Below, piece by piece: positions 34,500-46,500 of a DNA stretch of 62,000 nucleotides (the stretch's first letter is position 1; every line of letters starts with the position of its first letter). The notes under the pieces were generated by a model. That model made no database searches. It saw nothing but the letters and a program-made list of their open reading frames with translations, and was not told where the DNA came from. The DNA is from Zygnema cylindricum (lineage: Eukaryota; Streptophyta; Zygnematophyceae; Zygnematales; Zygnemataceae): assembly GCA_037447655.1 (NCBI GenBank), contig JBBHKE010003316.1, forward strand, positions 1 to 62,000, written 5' to 3'. Position numbers and translations under genes: made by a program.

Positions 34500-36249
34500 C
34501 TGACAACTGAAGCTCTAAGCTTTCATGAGACAAATTTATGAAATTTTAAATGTAACAGAAAACCCTTCAATATTCACCGATGATCGCCTTTGAACTAGTT
34601 CGGAACACAGATTCCTAGATGCTGCTATGGTGTTATCTGACTCTTAATTCTTTCTCCGGATAATCTGGATCTATTGGTATCCCCCAGAAGTCAAGCTACT
34701 TTGTTTGTCAAGTGACTTTTAGATTGTACAGGATCTCTATTTTCACTGTACGGCACATGACCTCTTTTTCTGGAAGAGATTCTGACCGTCCGATCTAATG
34801 ACCAAATGGCTATGGTAGACGGATTCCACAGTACTGCACGCCGCTTTCTGCACCTGCAATAAATATTAAACGGTAACGTAACAAATCAGGAGGACATAAT
34901 GTATACAGATCCATTGTACGAGTTACAAGATCTCTATTTTTGTTGTACGGCAAATGGTACAGGAATTTCAGTATTGTACTCCAATTTCTTAACCTGCAAT
35001 AAAGACTGATTTTGTTTAGAACCAGTACTGAATTCGCTATTCAAAATCCTATTAAAAGTGAGAGTCGCAGTACGTAATAAGAGTCAAATTTTAAGGATAA
35101 TGGCCGGTTCCCTTTGGCATTGACGACGGGACAGAGGTTTTCGGGAAATTGAAAGGACCAAGTCTCTTGGGCAAATGGGAAAAAAAAAAAACAGGTGTGT
35201 AAAATTCCAGATTCGAATGACACATGTAAAGCGGATCGACGGTGTACATTGAAATCGAACGGACAAACTCATGCGTCCATTTTTTTCCACATAAAGCTGA
35301 AAATCAAGTCATGGAAACCACAAAAGTCAAGTGCGGAAGTCGTCAACTAGAGTCACGTCTACGTGGCATTGTCAACTGTCGTCTGGCGTTTTGTAGATTA
35401 TGCGTCAAACTTTGTCAGGTTAGTGTCAGACAGACACGAATACACATGGAATACGTCGGTTATGGATAAGGTCGTGGGGATACCGTACCTTACTAATGAT
35501 ATTGTTACGATGTGTACGAAACTAAGATTATTTGCAGGCCACGTGTTCTGGCTTCGTCAGCGAGCTCATAGAAGTTTCTAACGAGACCTTTAGGGACCGC
35601 GCTGTGACGTTTTCAAATTTCATTTCGCATTTGGGCACAAAACACGCTATTTGCTTCCGCGTTTCCACCTTCCAGCGTTTTACACGTTTTCGCTTTTCTG
35701 CTACCGTACCGTACCGGACGGGAAATACACAGGTGGCAACGAGGGATGGCGACGCGTCCACCGGACCGCCAATGCACGCCAATGAGTAAAATCTCATGGA
35801 ACAGCGTCAAAAAACACGCGTAACAGCTTCTTCATAAACTCTGCAAAAGAAGTGCGCAGAGCCACATAGCCGCAGGAGAGGTCTTTGTCGCAAAACTTGC
35901 AATGGGAGAACCATCTGGGGGGAGAGAGCAAAAAAAGAGCGATAGACGACCGGACCAACGAGGTGCACGGTTCAAAAGGCGAGATTCATTTTGTAGGGTA
36001 CTCGCAATAGTAAAGTTCAGGTAAATACACCGAAAATTGTAAAGAATTTTATTTCAAAAAGTGCGATGGAAAAAACCTTCGAGGTACAAAGGGGTTCAAA
36101 AAAGGGAAACAAGCACTTAATGCTAAAAAATAGCCAAATAAAACAACAAAACAAAAAAAACATGTGAAGACACCAAAGCTAACTAGAATAACTGCCAAAA
36201 CTAAGCAAATTTACTAAAGATGACATTATACAAAGGGAAAAACTACACA
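34500..36249. other. Spacer with a duplicated exon-like segment
   Basis: Minus-strand segments ending near 34850 and 34990 both begin after TTTATTGCAG (acceptor-like). They share blocks such as the plus-strand words AGATCTCTATTTT and GTACGGCA. The frames are short (about 36 and 19 codons) and end in GCCGTACAG/GCCGTACAACAA. I cannot assign a gene. No other coding signal is convincing; the open frames at 35528-35810 occur on both strands and look incidental. Confidence 0.3.
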
Positions 36250-38133
36250 ACCCTAAAAAACTAAACTCCACACCCTCGAAGATCGTGGATGTGGATTGGA
36301 TCCCTTGGTGGAAGATCTCGGAGACCCCACCTGTCATCCGCCACCGTGCCTCGTCGTAGAAGGGCCACGGCTTGGCTCGTTGAAGAGTTACTGATACTCG
36401 TTGACGCCAAACGCAACGAGAAGGCTCGGGGGAGGGCTCTCGAGGCCACGGGTTTCAAATGTTTTATTTGCACAGTTGGGAAGTAAATCATCAAAAGACT
36501 TCTCCAAAGTACCGAAAATTTATGCGGCAAATGGCAAAAATTGGTCCGCCGGGTCTCGATGAGCGTAATTTTTTTCCTTAGAAGGTCGCCGAAGAAGCCC
36601 AGGGTGAGGCAAATCCAAACGTAGACGTAAGGCAGATGTCAATTGGTCGGACGTCAAACGAAGTGTCGAAAAAATTAGAGTGGCTCGCAACCACGCACCA
36701 ACCTCCAACCTATAACACGAACGCAGTCGAGCACGCGATAGAGCAAAAGGTAGGCCTTTTAAAAGGTTATGGAATTGAGTCGCTGCCTATTGCTCAGTTA
36801 TAGGCTGCTGGAGATGAGAGTTGTTGTCAAAAATAAGAGTTTGAAAAGGTGGAACCTGGTTTCGTGAATCGGGTGGGAGGAGTACACGCGGAACGAGAAG
36901 AGCCTCGTGAAAAGGCAAAAGCTTTTACTCCACCTTAGGGACCACTTTGGGCCAGAATTGGAACATCATCGACGATAAATTGAGAGGTGATGGTAGGTGC
37001 CACCAAAGCCTAACCACCAAAATAGGCTACCGGAGCAACTCTAGCCACAAAAATCAAACCAAAATCGCCATTCGAAATAGGGAGACTTGCTTTTTGGTGG
37101 TCAAACGAGCCCTCCGCCTGATCAAAAATCCCATGCCCAACTAGGTGGTGGAGCACGCTTAAAAGTTTGTCGTGGAAGTCCTTTAGAGAAGACAAAAACA
37201 GAGTCGTTGGTGGGAATGTCCGGTCAAGATAGAGAAGACGTTGAGCAAAACAACGGGTGAGAATTGGGAAAGCCACTTGGGGGTCGGAGAGCTTAGGAAG
37301 GTCATCAAAGTGCGAGAGGTCCTCCAACAAAGCATTAGAGACAATGAGGTTCACAAAGGATGGGGCTCCGATAAGGGATCCTAAAGCTTTAATTCCCTTT
37401 GTCGAAGACGCAATTCGAAAACCCATATGAACGGGGTAGTTGGAAGGTCAGCCTTGGGGAACCACACCACACATTTAGATGGGTTAACTGATAAACCAAT
37501 CTTACAAAGTTGCTCTGCAAAATGGGTGAAAGCAGATAAAACTTGGTCTCGGGCTTGACAATATGCGTATCATCCGCAATCGAACGGAATAAACAACCAA
37601 GAAAAGCCGTAGCAGAGTCTCACATTGCTCGAAAGGAGCCAACGCAAAAGAGGATGCCCCTAATGGATCACCCTGGCGAGTGTCAGTCGGAGATTCTAAG
37701 GTGGCAACATCACCAAAGAAACCGCCAAGAGGAAATATGAGGGGGCTTGGACGAGAATAAAAGGCACGCACAAAAGGAAAAATTTGGCTAATCGGCGATG
37801 GAGCATGCTTAATTCTTGAAAGAAAGGATTACAGTTGACTGAATTAAATTCATTGGCAACATCCACCTGAAGGACCACCCAATCCGGATGGAGATCCAGA
37901 AGAGCCCGAAGGCCATGAACACTTGCCTCACAACCCTCCTTGGTACCAACTCCAAACTGGTGCTGTGTAAAATGGTCATGGAAGCCCCTTTGAAGTTGAA
38001 TACACATCGCATAAGCCACTAAAGGGTACAAAACTTCTCCAATGGCAATAGGACGAATGCCGCTGGTAGGTTTGGAAACAGCTACGAGACGTGCCGCAGA
38101 GATAAGAGGTATAACATAGTGAGGGACGTGCCT
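36250..38133 (-). pseudogene. Decayed RT element (copy D)
   Basis: On the minus strand: SAARLVAVSKPTSGIRPIAI, HQFGVGTKEGCEASVHGLRA, motif A VVLQVDVANEFNSV, then after shifts DVATLESPTDTRQGDPLGAS (motif B), IKALGSLIGAPSFVN, and the terminus GLRDLPPRDPIHIHDLRGCG. Several frameshifts and stops occur. Its 5' side is cut by an LTR fragment at 38134. Confidence 0.75.
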
Positions 38134-38223
38134 TGTTGATATTTGAGTATTTTCTATGTCTGTATTAGGATAGAAAAAGAGCTGAGGCGGTCTGTCTCTA
38201 ACTCCCCACTCAACCCTCTTAAC
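38134..38223 (+). mobile_element. LTR fragment, same family as 30553
   Basis: It starts TGTTGATATTTGAGTATTTT and continues to CTCTAACTCCCCACTCAA, matching the first part of the full LTR. It interrupts RT copy D. Confidence 0.6.
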
Positions 38224-38662
38224 CTTTTTTTTCATTTTTCGACCAATACAATATGGGTCTTAAGGGCATATTGTATGTTTTGCATACAATAGGCATACTG
38301 TATGGGCCTACTTTCACCTACTTTTGAACTATGCTTTGGAGTATATTGGCAAGATTCTCTGTAATGTTGTTCGCGGATAAAACCAAAATAAAAAATACGG
38401 CGTAGTACGAAGAGGTCCCGATTTCGGTAAACAACCTCACTTTTCGTCCGATGGAGCTTCACCGTTATCCGCCATTTTGGTTGGGCGAAAGCGCCTACGT
38501 CTGCTCGTACAGAATTGTTTATGAGCTTCCCATTTCCCCAAGTCAGCAATTTCTTTGCACAGTTATTATGCGCAGTTCAGTCTGAAAGAACGTGATGCCG
38601 CGCATTGGCACACGCGAAACGGTGAGAGAAACTGGAAACTGAGATCATTCATAGCAACGGTA

Positions 38663-38887
38663 CACCGTGTATCGCTATTAGTGTTAACATTTTTTTCACC
38701 ACTTAAAAACATCTTTCTTCGTACACACTTGTCTGATTTTCAATTTGACACCGCCAATCGAAAGCTGAGAATCTTACCTTTCAATCGCAACCGTCAGATC
38801 CACAGGCGGACAAGTGTGTACGGGGAACAAATGTTTTAAGAGACGAAAAAAACATTAACTATTTAACACTAATAGCGATACACGGTG
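38663..38887. mobile_element. TA-flanked MITE, family B, copy 1
   Basis: Termini CACCGTGTATCGCTATTAGT and ACTAATAGCGATACACGGTG, flanked by TA on both sides. Inner inverted repeats include TTCGTACACACTTGTC and GACAAGTGTGTACG-like arms. Length 225 bp. Near-identical architecture occurs at 48185 and 59789. Confidence 0.85.
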
Positions 38888-38942
38888 TAGCAGTGGACGG
38901 GCAATCATATTTCTCACTTTTCTGAACAAAGTGGTTAACTCA

Positions 38943-41900
38943 ATGGCTGTGCTCCAAGGTGCTATATGCACCAAAATCTCTCTGTCAAATTGCTCGCTTG
39001 TTGAAATAAGCAAAGGACGACATCAATGTAACCCTAGTTTTATTACAATATCTTCTCTGCATTCAGATTTGGAAATAAACTCGCGCCTTAAATCGGTTGT
39101 AGAGCAACGTTCCTCAACCATTTCTTCTCATTTTAGGGTGAAGGATAGCGTTCAGCTCTCACAGCAGCACTTGAAAAAAATCAAACTGCCATATTCAAAA
39201 TGTGCTCCATGGAACAAGCTCATTTTGCCTATCTGCTCTGCTTCCAGCAACTCCGTAGACACGGTGATTTTTGCATTCTTTTCGTAGTTCACATGTGCGA
39301 AACCAATTGAAATGCTTTATGTGGTTTTAGAGATAATTTTAGGGTTGCGGGTTAAGGAAGCGGGTTAGGATTGCGAGTTCAAATGTGTGAAACAATCGGA
39401 AACGCTATATCTTGTTAGCCCGCATTATAGAGTAGTCTCTTTCTATTTTGATGCTACTTTTTATTGGGAAAACAAACCTAACATAAATGCATTATTGCTG
39501 AATGGTATATGCATATAAAGGAAAACGTGAATTGTTAAATGACACTTGTTACATTCGGTAATAGCTTGTGTTGTATGCTCTTTTTTCTGAAGGCAAAATT
39601 TAACAAAACTCTAAAAGGCTTTTAAGCCTCCTGAATTCTCCTTAACAATGATAAAATTCTACATCGTTGAACAAATCGTTGTTTTTTTCTTCCGTCAGAA
39701 ATCAGTACACTGGTTATTGCTATTAGAGTTAATACCTTTAGTTTGAGTGCGTGTTTTATTCATCCAAAATTATGGCCCATAAAGAGCATGTGACAAAACA
39801 CAATTCAGTGTAGCTAATCCTAATAAAATGTTAACGCTAATAATCGACCGACTCTAGTGCGATGGACAACGTAATTCATAAATTTTTGGGATGCTCCTTA
39901 TACTGGAACTGGCAAATTGACATTTCTGATTATTGTATTAGATATTAATTTACATTATCTTTATCCAATTTTGTTCTTGAATTTGACTGTTAATCAATGT
40001 GGTTTTGCTAATACTTTAGCTATTTTCTTTTCTGACCTATCTTTTTGGATTATACCATCATTTTTTGTTATGGAATGTCCGTCACTTAATCATAGAGTTA
40101 CAACCACTTTTGTTTGTATCAACAGTTGTTAATGAGACTCACTTTATTAAGCTTAAAGATCTTCAAAAAAATTATTGATCCGTTTAATTGGATACGGTGG
40201 TCCACAGTAATCTTGGACAGTGTATGGCATAGAGGATTGTATTACCTTAATTAAGGTCCTTGTTTTTAGGAATTAAAGAAGATAAAGTAAAATATAGTTA
40301 TGATAGATTCTAATGGAAATATTGAACACAACACGGATCAGCAAGTTAATTCCCTATATGAATTACATAAAGTCAAAAATTGCAATTCAATGTGTTGGTT
40401 GTTCAGTCGAAGTCATGTCAGGCATGAAGCTCATAAAACATGGACTCCAAAAAATATGTAAATACTTCATGTCGATAGGCCTTAAAACTAACTTCGCAAG
40501 CACTGTCACCATCAGCGTGGACCTCTCTCTTTTCCCTCCCTCCCTCCCTCTCTCCCTCCCTCCCTCCCCTCCCTCTTCCCCTCCTTGAAATTATCTCATG
40601 GTCGATCTGGAGCTTGCCCGTTTACCTTTCATTTTCATTCGTGCAATTGTGCCAGCTGGCATTATTTCCTTGGCGGATTGACAACCTGACAAAATTGTAC
40701 TTTTACAGTAAACATTGTGTTATAAAAACAAAATTTCTGTCATTTATGGAAAACTGTGCATTATAAAAGCAATTCACTGATTACTTTAAGAAACAGCGCA
40801 GCTATTTGTAATAAATAAACAAGTCTATAAGCTTTGATGGTTACAATTGAAGTAATTGGAGGCTTGGTTAGACTTCAGTTTTCAAACAGTTCTAAAGGTC
40901 TGCACTATCTTGTGTTTTTTCTATCAACTCGAGTTACTTTCTAATGAATTTAATAGTAAACTTGGACTAAAATTAATGTGATTCATAGCAAACAGTGTAA
41001 TAATCGATTCAGTAGAAGAAAAGGACTGAAGTATCAAACATGTTATTAAGTAGGTTAGATTAAATAGTAATAAGTGCGATTCCCTAAATTGTTTTTTTTT
41101 TTTCCCTTCGCAGTCAAAGCCTCGAGTTTGGCCCCTTCCATCTTCGGTCGATGACAGTATTATCCAGGCAAGCCTATTTCTAGAACACAAACACAAGTCA
41201 AGAATTCGAATTATTATGCCTTTTTCCATTTTTTTGAGCTTTTAGCTTTTGTATTATTCAGTATTTTTTTTTACTTATAGCTATTAGCGCTCGACTGTTA
41301 CCTTTTCTTTTGTGGTTTTCGCCTTCTGATTTGTGACTTTTAACTTTATCTTTTTGTTATTGTGAAGTTTAAAATTGATCTTCTCATTGCATTCAAATTA
41401 ATTATGTTTTTACCACTATTTATTAGTATTGTTGAGAATGGGACCAGGCGCAAGCAGCTTGTCGGAGAGCCATTGAATCGGGTCAAACCAGAATTCGTGT
41501 GGATCTCCTACTCCCTCTTATAGGGGCTACCGACCTTGATGATTGGCCTGTGAGTTACAAGTAAACTACACTTCCCATCGCTATTAGAGTTAATGAATCT
41601 ATTTCGAGAGTATTTTTTTGACCCAAAATTATAAATTAGTGTTAATAACACTATTTTTGTAAGTGGCTCAATATGAGCCATGTTACAAAACACAATTTAC
41701 TGTAGTCAATTCTAATGAAGTGTTAACGCCAATAATTCACTAACTCCAATAGCCATGGGTGGTGAAGAAAATTCATTAAAAACCGTAAAAAACCTTAAAT
41801 TTCCTAAAAACTCTTATTTAAGATGAGATTAGTCGAGCTAAGATGTGTGCTCAGCATACATGATCTTTTACGGGAGGGTAGACACCTAGAAAGTAAGTTA

Positions 41901-43573
41901 AATAACCATTCAAGCGTCTTCAAAAAGCCTGGAAAACTTTTAAAATCGTAATGAACATGTATAGACAGATAAGGATATTGCATATTTTTTTTCCTTCTTA
42001 CGTTCTTACATAAGAGGGATTAAACTTTCACGAATTTTAGTCAGGGTTTATATGCCTTCTTCTGTTCTCTATTTGAAGTTTATTTAGAAAAAACTCTATT
42101 CTCATTGTTTTTGTTATTTTTGTTCCTTGGAGAGTTTTTAAAGTTCGGTTGTCGACTTTGAGACCCTTTTCTTTTTCATTTACAGGGAGGCATTCAACAG
42201 CAGTATAAAGCCGCTGCCCCTTTGGCTGTTTCCCTGTTGAATGGCGTCATGGAAACTCTTGACGGCACCTCAAATAGTGTGGACTACAAACTGACAATTG
42301 TGGATGATGGGGATGCTGTTGCCGAGTTTGAAAACGAGAAGGTGTGTGAAATCTGTGAACAGGGTTATACACACACACACACACACACACACATCTCTTC
42401 ACACATATTTATATATACATGTATGTATATATATGTATATATATATACACATATATATATTTATTATATATAACATATAATATAATATATATTCATGAAT
42501 TTTGTGTGGGCCAATTCTTTTGTGGTGTTAAGGTTCTTAGTGTAGTTTTTCTATTCTTCAACTTTCCAGTATGGTACACTACCCGTTGCTATTAGAGTTA
42601 ATCACTCTCGTTCAGATGAGTGCCTTTTTTACCAAATATCGTGTTGGTAATGCTATTTAGTTAAGTGGCCCATATTGTACATGTGACCGAGCACAATTTA
42701 GTGTTGTGTTAAAGCTAATTCACTAGCTTTAATGGCGATGGTGTGGTATACTTGTGGAATTTAACAACCCTGAGAGAATTTCTTTCAGCAGAAGACCATA
42801 CAACAGTCTTTAACATTGCAAAAAAAACATATTCACATCTATGATACTTAAGAAAACCTAGAAATCTCTCTCTCGTCCAAGCTAGATACTAGGTGTACAT
42901 CCCCTTTTTTTCGCAATGGACAATGTATCCGATTGTGAGTTAGTCTTGGAAATTGAGAAATCTTCAGTGTTTTCCCACTTTTGCTTTTTTGAAATTGAGT
43001 ACATTTAAAGTCGAAAACTCATTTTTTTTCATATGGTGACAGGTGGCATTATTTCTATTTGCAACTGCGGAGACTCTTCCTCGACTTCAGGAGCTCGCCG
43101 CCGTAGAAAGTCGTCCTTTATTTCTTGTCAACCCACAATGGCAGTCCGGTCAGGTACACAATTTTATACCTTTCCGTTTAAAAAACAATTGTTATCGTAA
43201 AAATATTATTTCACCGGCTGTTAAATTGCTTCCTGGCTGTCACAAATGGTTCTGCGGAACTTTTTTATGGGTATTTTATGTAATTTATTAGTAGCAATTG
43301 TGTGGGATTCTTACTCTATATAGCACGACTGTCGTGCTTGTTTTTGAGTTTTTCCGAGTTGTTAGGGTTTTTTAGGGTTTTCCAGGGTTTAGGGTTTCTG
43401 TGGTTGTTTTTTGGGTGGAACCTGTTCAGGTTATATCAGATTTTGGAATTGGAGCTCGTCGAGAAGCAGCCGAAAATCTCGTCAAAACTTTCTCTGTGGT
43501 GTACAGTCTAAAACGAATTCGAATTCGATCTCAAGATGTGATTATCTTCAACTGCTACCCGAGTGGATGGCAG
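38943..43573 (+). CDS. DUF1995-domain protein, probably plastid (6 exons found, 3' end missing)
   Basis: DUF1995 proteins are found in plastids and cyanobacteria; the plant members include factors for photosystem II accumulation and the C-terminus of a plastid adenylate kinase, but this member's role is unknown. Exons: 38943-39263, 41114-41167, 41448-41549, 42186-42341, 43043-43153, 43430-43573, all phase 0. The N-terminus is Ser-rich and could be a transit peptide. Domain blocks: CRRAIESGQTRIRVDLLLPL, GGIQQQYKAAAPLAVSLLNG, LFLVNPQWQSGQVISDFGIG, ENLVKTFSVVYSLKRI and the near-terminal FNCYPSGWQ. Intron 2 uses a GC donor (CAG|GCAAGC). After WQ a GTGAGG donor follows; I could not find the last exon, which family members need for about 30-60 residues. 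Confidence 0.82.
39704..39869. repeat. MITE-like repeat, family C (DUF1995 intron 1)
   Basis: Left end ATTGCTATTAGAGTTAATAC, right end TAATCGACCGACTCTAGTGCG. Internal AAAATTATGGCCC and ACAAAACACAATTCAGTG are shared with the copy at 41568. Confidence 0.55.
40531..40588. repeat. CCCT/CT microsatellite
   Basis: Tandem CCCTCCCT and CTCC units in DUF1995 intron 1. Confidence 0.85.
41568..41764. repeat. MITE-like repeat, family C (DUF1995 intron 3)
   Basis: Left CTTCCCATCGCTATTAGAGT and right ACTCCAATAGCCATGGGTGG are imperfect inverted repeats. The interior has GTGTTAATAACACT. It begins only about 18 bp after the exon 3 donor. Confidence 0.7.
42369..42490. repeat. AC then TA/ATGTA microsatellite
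   Basis: A (CA)n run followed by ATGTATATAT-type repeats at the start of DUF1995 intron 4, just after the donor. Confidence 0.9.
42574..42750. repeat. MITE-like repeat, family C (DUF1995 intron 4)
   Basis: Left end ACACTACCCGTTGCTATTAG, right end CTTTAATGGCGATGGTGTGG. Internal sequence resembles the copy at 41568. Confidence 0.6.
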
Positions 43574-46500
43574 GTGAGGAAGCCAGTGGGAGGAGGGGGA
43601 GAGAGAGGGAAAGACTGAGGAAGGAGTGGTGGAATAGAGAATAGAGGGAGGGAGAGGGAGGGAGGGAAAGAGGGAGAGAGGGAGAGAGGGAGGGGGAAAC
43701 CTGTAAAGGAGGTAGAGAGCCACTTGGGTACTGGCAAGAGTTACTCCGGCCATATTGGGCAGCTGAAAAAGAAGAAAAAAAAAATACAATTAAATGAAGG
43801 CGAAAAAGTCATAAAAAACAAAAACTGTATAATATTATAAGCAAAAAAAAAGCAAAAAGTCATAAAAAACGCGGAAAGAAAAAGAAAAAAAGAAAAAAAA
43901 ACAATATAGTTAGGAAAAAAAACGAAAGCGAAAAAATCCAGACAAAAAAAAAATCACTGTCACGTAGACATTGACCGTTTTTACCCCAGAAAAGAGTCCA
44001 AATAAAAGTACTTAAAAGGATCAGCTATATAAAGAAAACAAAGTAAAAAAATAAACAATATAAGCATATAAATAAGCAGCATTTAAGAAATAAGTAAGTA
44101 AAGAAAGGAGATAAAGTACAAAAAACTCACCGTCACGTAAACATCGGTTGTGAAAATCCCAAAAAGAGTCCAAATAAAAGTATTTAAGAGGTTTGTGGAA
44201 CAAAGAGCAATTGGGAAAAATTGAACATTTTTGCTTTTCACCATTTTTTTCTGCAATTAAAAAAAAAATGGGAAAGAAAGTTAAAATCACATAAAAAGAA
44301 AGAATAAAGTTCATTTAAAAAGAAGGGAAAGAAACTCACCATAAATCAAACAGTAACTTAAGAGGAAAAGAAAAGTTCACTAGAGAAGAAAGAAAAGAAA
44401 CTTAAGAAAAAAAGAAAAAAAAATTAAGAAGAAGCGGACAGGAACTTCAGATGGAAAAGTACCGAAGAAAAAAAAAAAACAAACTTAAAGAAGAAAAGAA
44501 AAGAAAGTTACCACATCTGCGAGAGGAGAAGCGATAGCCATAACACTCGCAAGATCGCCCATAAATCCCACCAAAGCTCCACGATTGGTCGATTCCATGG
44601 CCCTCATACAAAAGTATACGCCTCCCATATAAAGTACAGCCGTACAGCCCAAAGAGACGCCCAATTGTTTCTGAACCAAAGGAGAAAAATCGAATTCCTC
44701 AACAAAACCGATTAAAAAAAAACAGCCCTTGTCTCATTCTCTCCCTCACTCTCTCTCCCTCACTCTCTTGCTCTCTCTGCCTTTCTCATTTCTCTAAGGA
44801 ATATAATTTTATTTCTCGACCCACGGAAAAGAGAATACCTTAACGTAGGAAGTAGTAATTCTTGAAACATTTATTTATAAATACACATACATATAAATGT
44901 ACATACATATATATATGCAGAGGGAAGGAGAGACAGAGGGCGAGAGAGAGGGAGAGGGAGAGGGAGAGGGAAGGGAGAGAGAAAGGGACAGAGGGAGAGG
45001 GAGAGGTAGAGGGAGACGGAGAGGGAGATGAGAGGGAGAGACAGACAGGGTGAAAGGAGAGGGAGATACAAATAGGCCCAGGGAAATGGATACCGAAAGA
45101 AAAATCTTCGAAAAGAATGATAGAGGAGATTCTCTCACCTTAATATCTTTTTCATGGCTGTACTGAAGAAAAATTACACAATAAACAGTTGAAATTAGGG
45201 CTCCCGCCACATTAATTACTGCCACACTTCTACTATTCCCAACGAACGGTAAACCATAGAAAGCCCAAACGGCACAACTGATGAGAGTGAAAAAATACGG
45301 CCATGGAGACCGCCGTTCCGTTGAACGGATTTTCACAATCTGAACGAAGGTAGGTCTGTAAGTTCCAAAATCCCATCCATCCCCGCAACTTAAAACCTTA
45401 AAACTTTATACTTTTACTTAAAACCTTTTTATTTAAAACCGTTAGTGATATAACTCTAATATTGATGGGCAGTGAACTAATCAGTGAGATCACAAATATG
45501 ACAAAAAAAAATGGACTTTACATGGACTACAGGCATTCTTCATCCTGCCTCGTAACGTAAACAGTATGGACCATACAATTTCCCAATCCATATTGCTACA
45601 CTGCCCATCATTATTAGTGTAAGAAGCCATTTTTTGGGCAGGCAAAAGTACCTTTTTTCATCAAGTACTTTTTCAATTTTTTTAAACATGATGTCACGAT
45701 GGAAAGGTAAGACCGTTACTTTTCGATTGCTTGCCTCAAAAGGAAAATCGAACGGTTGAACATAAAGTTAAAACGTTTTTAACTGCCCAAAAATGTCTAA
45801 ACAGTAATAGCAATAGGCAGTGTACTCTTACCATACTAATTAGCAGCTTTAGCAAGCAGCTAACCTTGTTAATCATTTTTAATGTAGATATTGTAAGGAT
45901 GTCAAATGATTTAAAGGATCACAAATATTAAACGGATGTTAAAATTAATAAGCTTTTCGACGTTTAAGGATGCAAAAATAAATTTGAAATGGACCGATGA
46001 AGTAAACCGGCAATCGACGTAAATGGAAAATTTTGTGCGCTCGGAACTGTTTCGTGCATACGAAATTAAAAATACACCGATAGACTTAAGCAATTTCAGT
46101 CGTTTAATTAGAATGACTAATTTAATACATACAACCATTTAGGAAAACTCCAATAAATCCATAGATCAGCAAATGTGTCCAAAAATAACAAAAACTGTAA
46201 ATGTGTACAAGATAATACAGTTCGCCACATTGTTTACAGTGGACAAAGGACCAGGTGGTCAAAAAACTTAGATGACAAATTGAACTGCGGCAAATATTCA
46301 TTATTTATATTTTATTCATTATGCATATTTCAAAAAAGTTGCAAAAAATGTCTATGGTTAAGATGTATGATTCGAAATTGAAAGACCAACGCTTGTTTGA
46401 ATCATCGAAACATACAACATAGTTTTTGATCATGTTACATCATCGACAAATGTCACAGTTTTACTTCTCAACAGTTTTAATTTGTAGGCAATTTTCATTC

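Noticed and set aside
35528-35810. Overlapping open frames of about 85-89 codons on both strands
   Set aside because: Open on both strands at moderate GC, no recognisable motif, no splice context.
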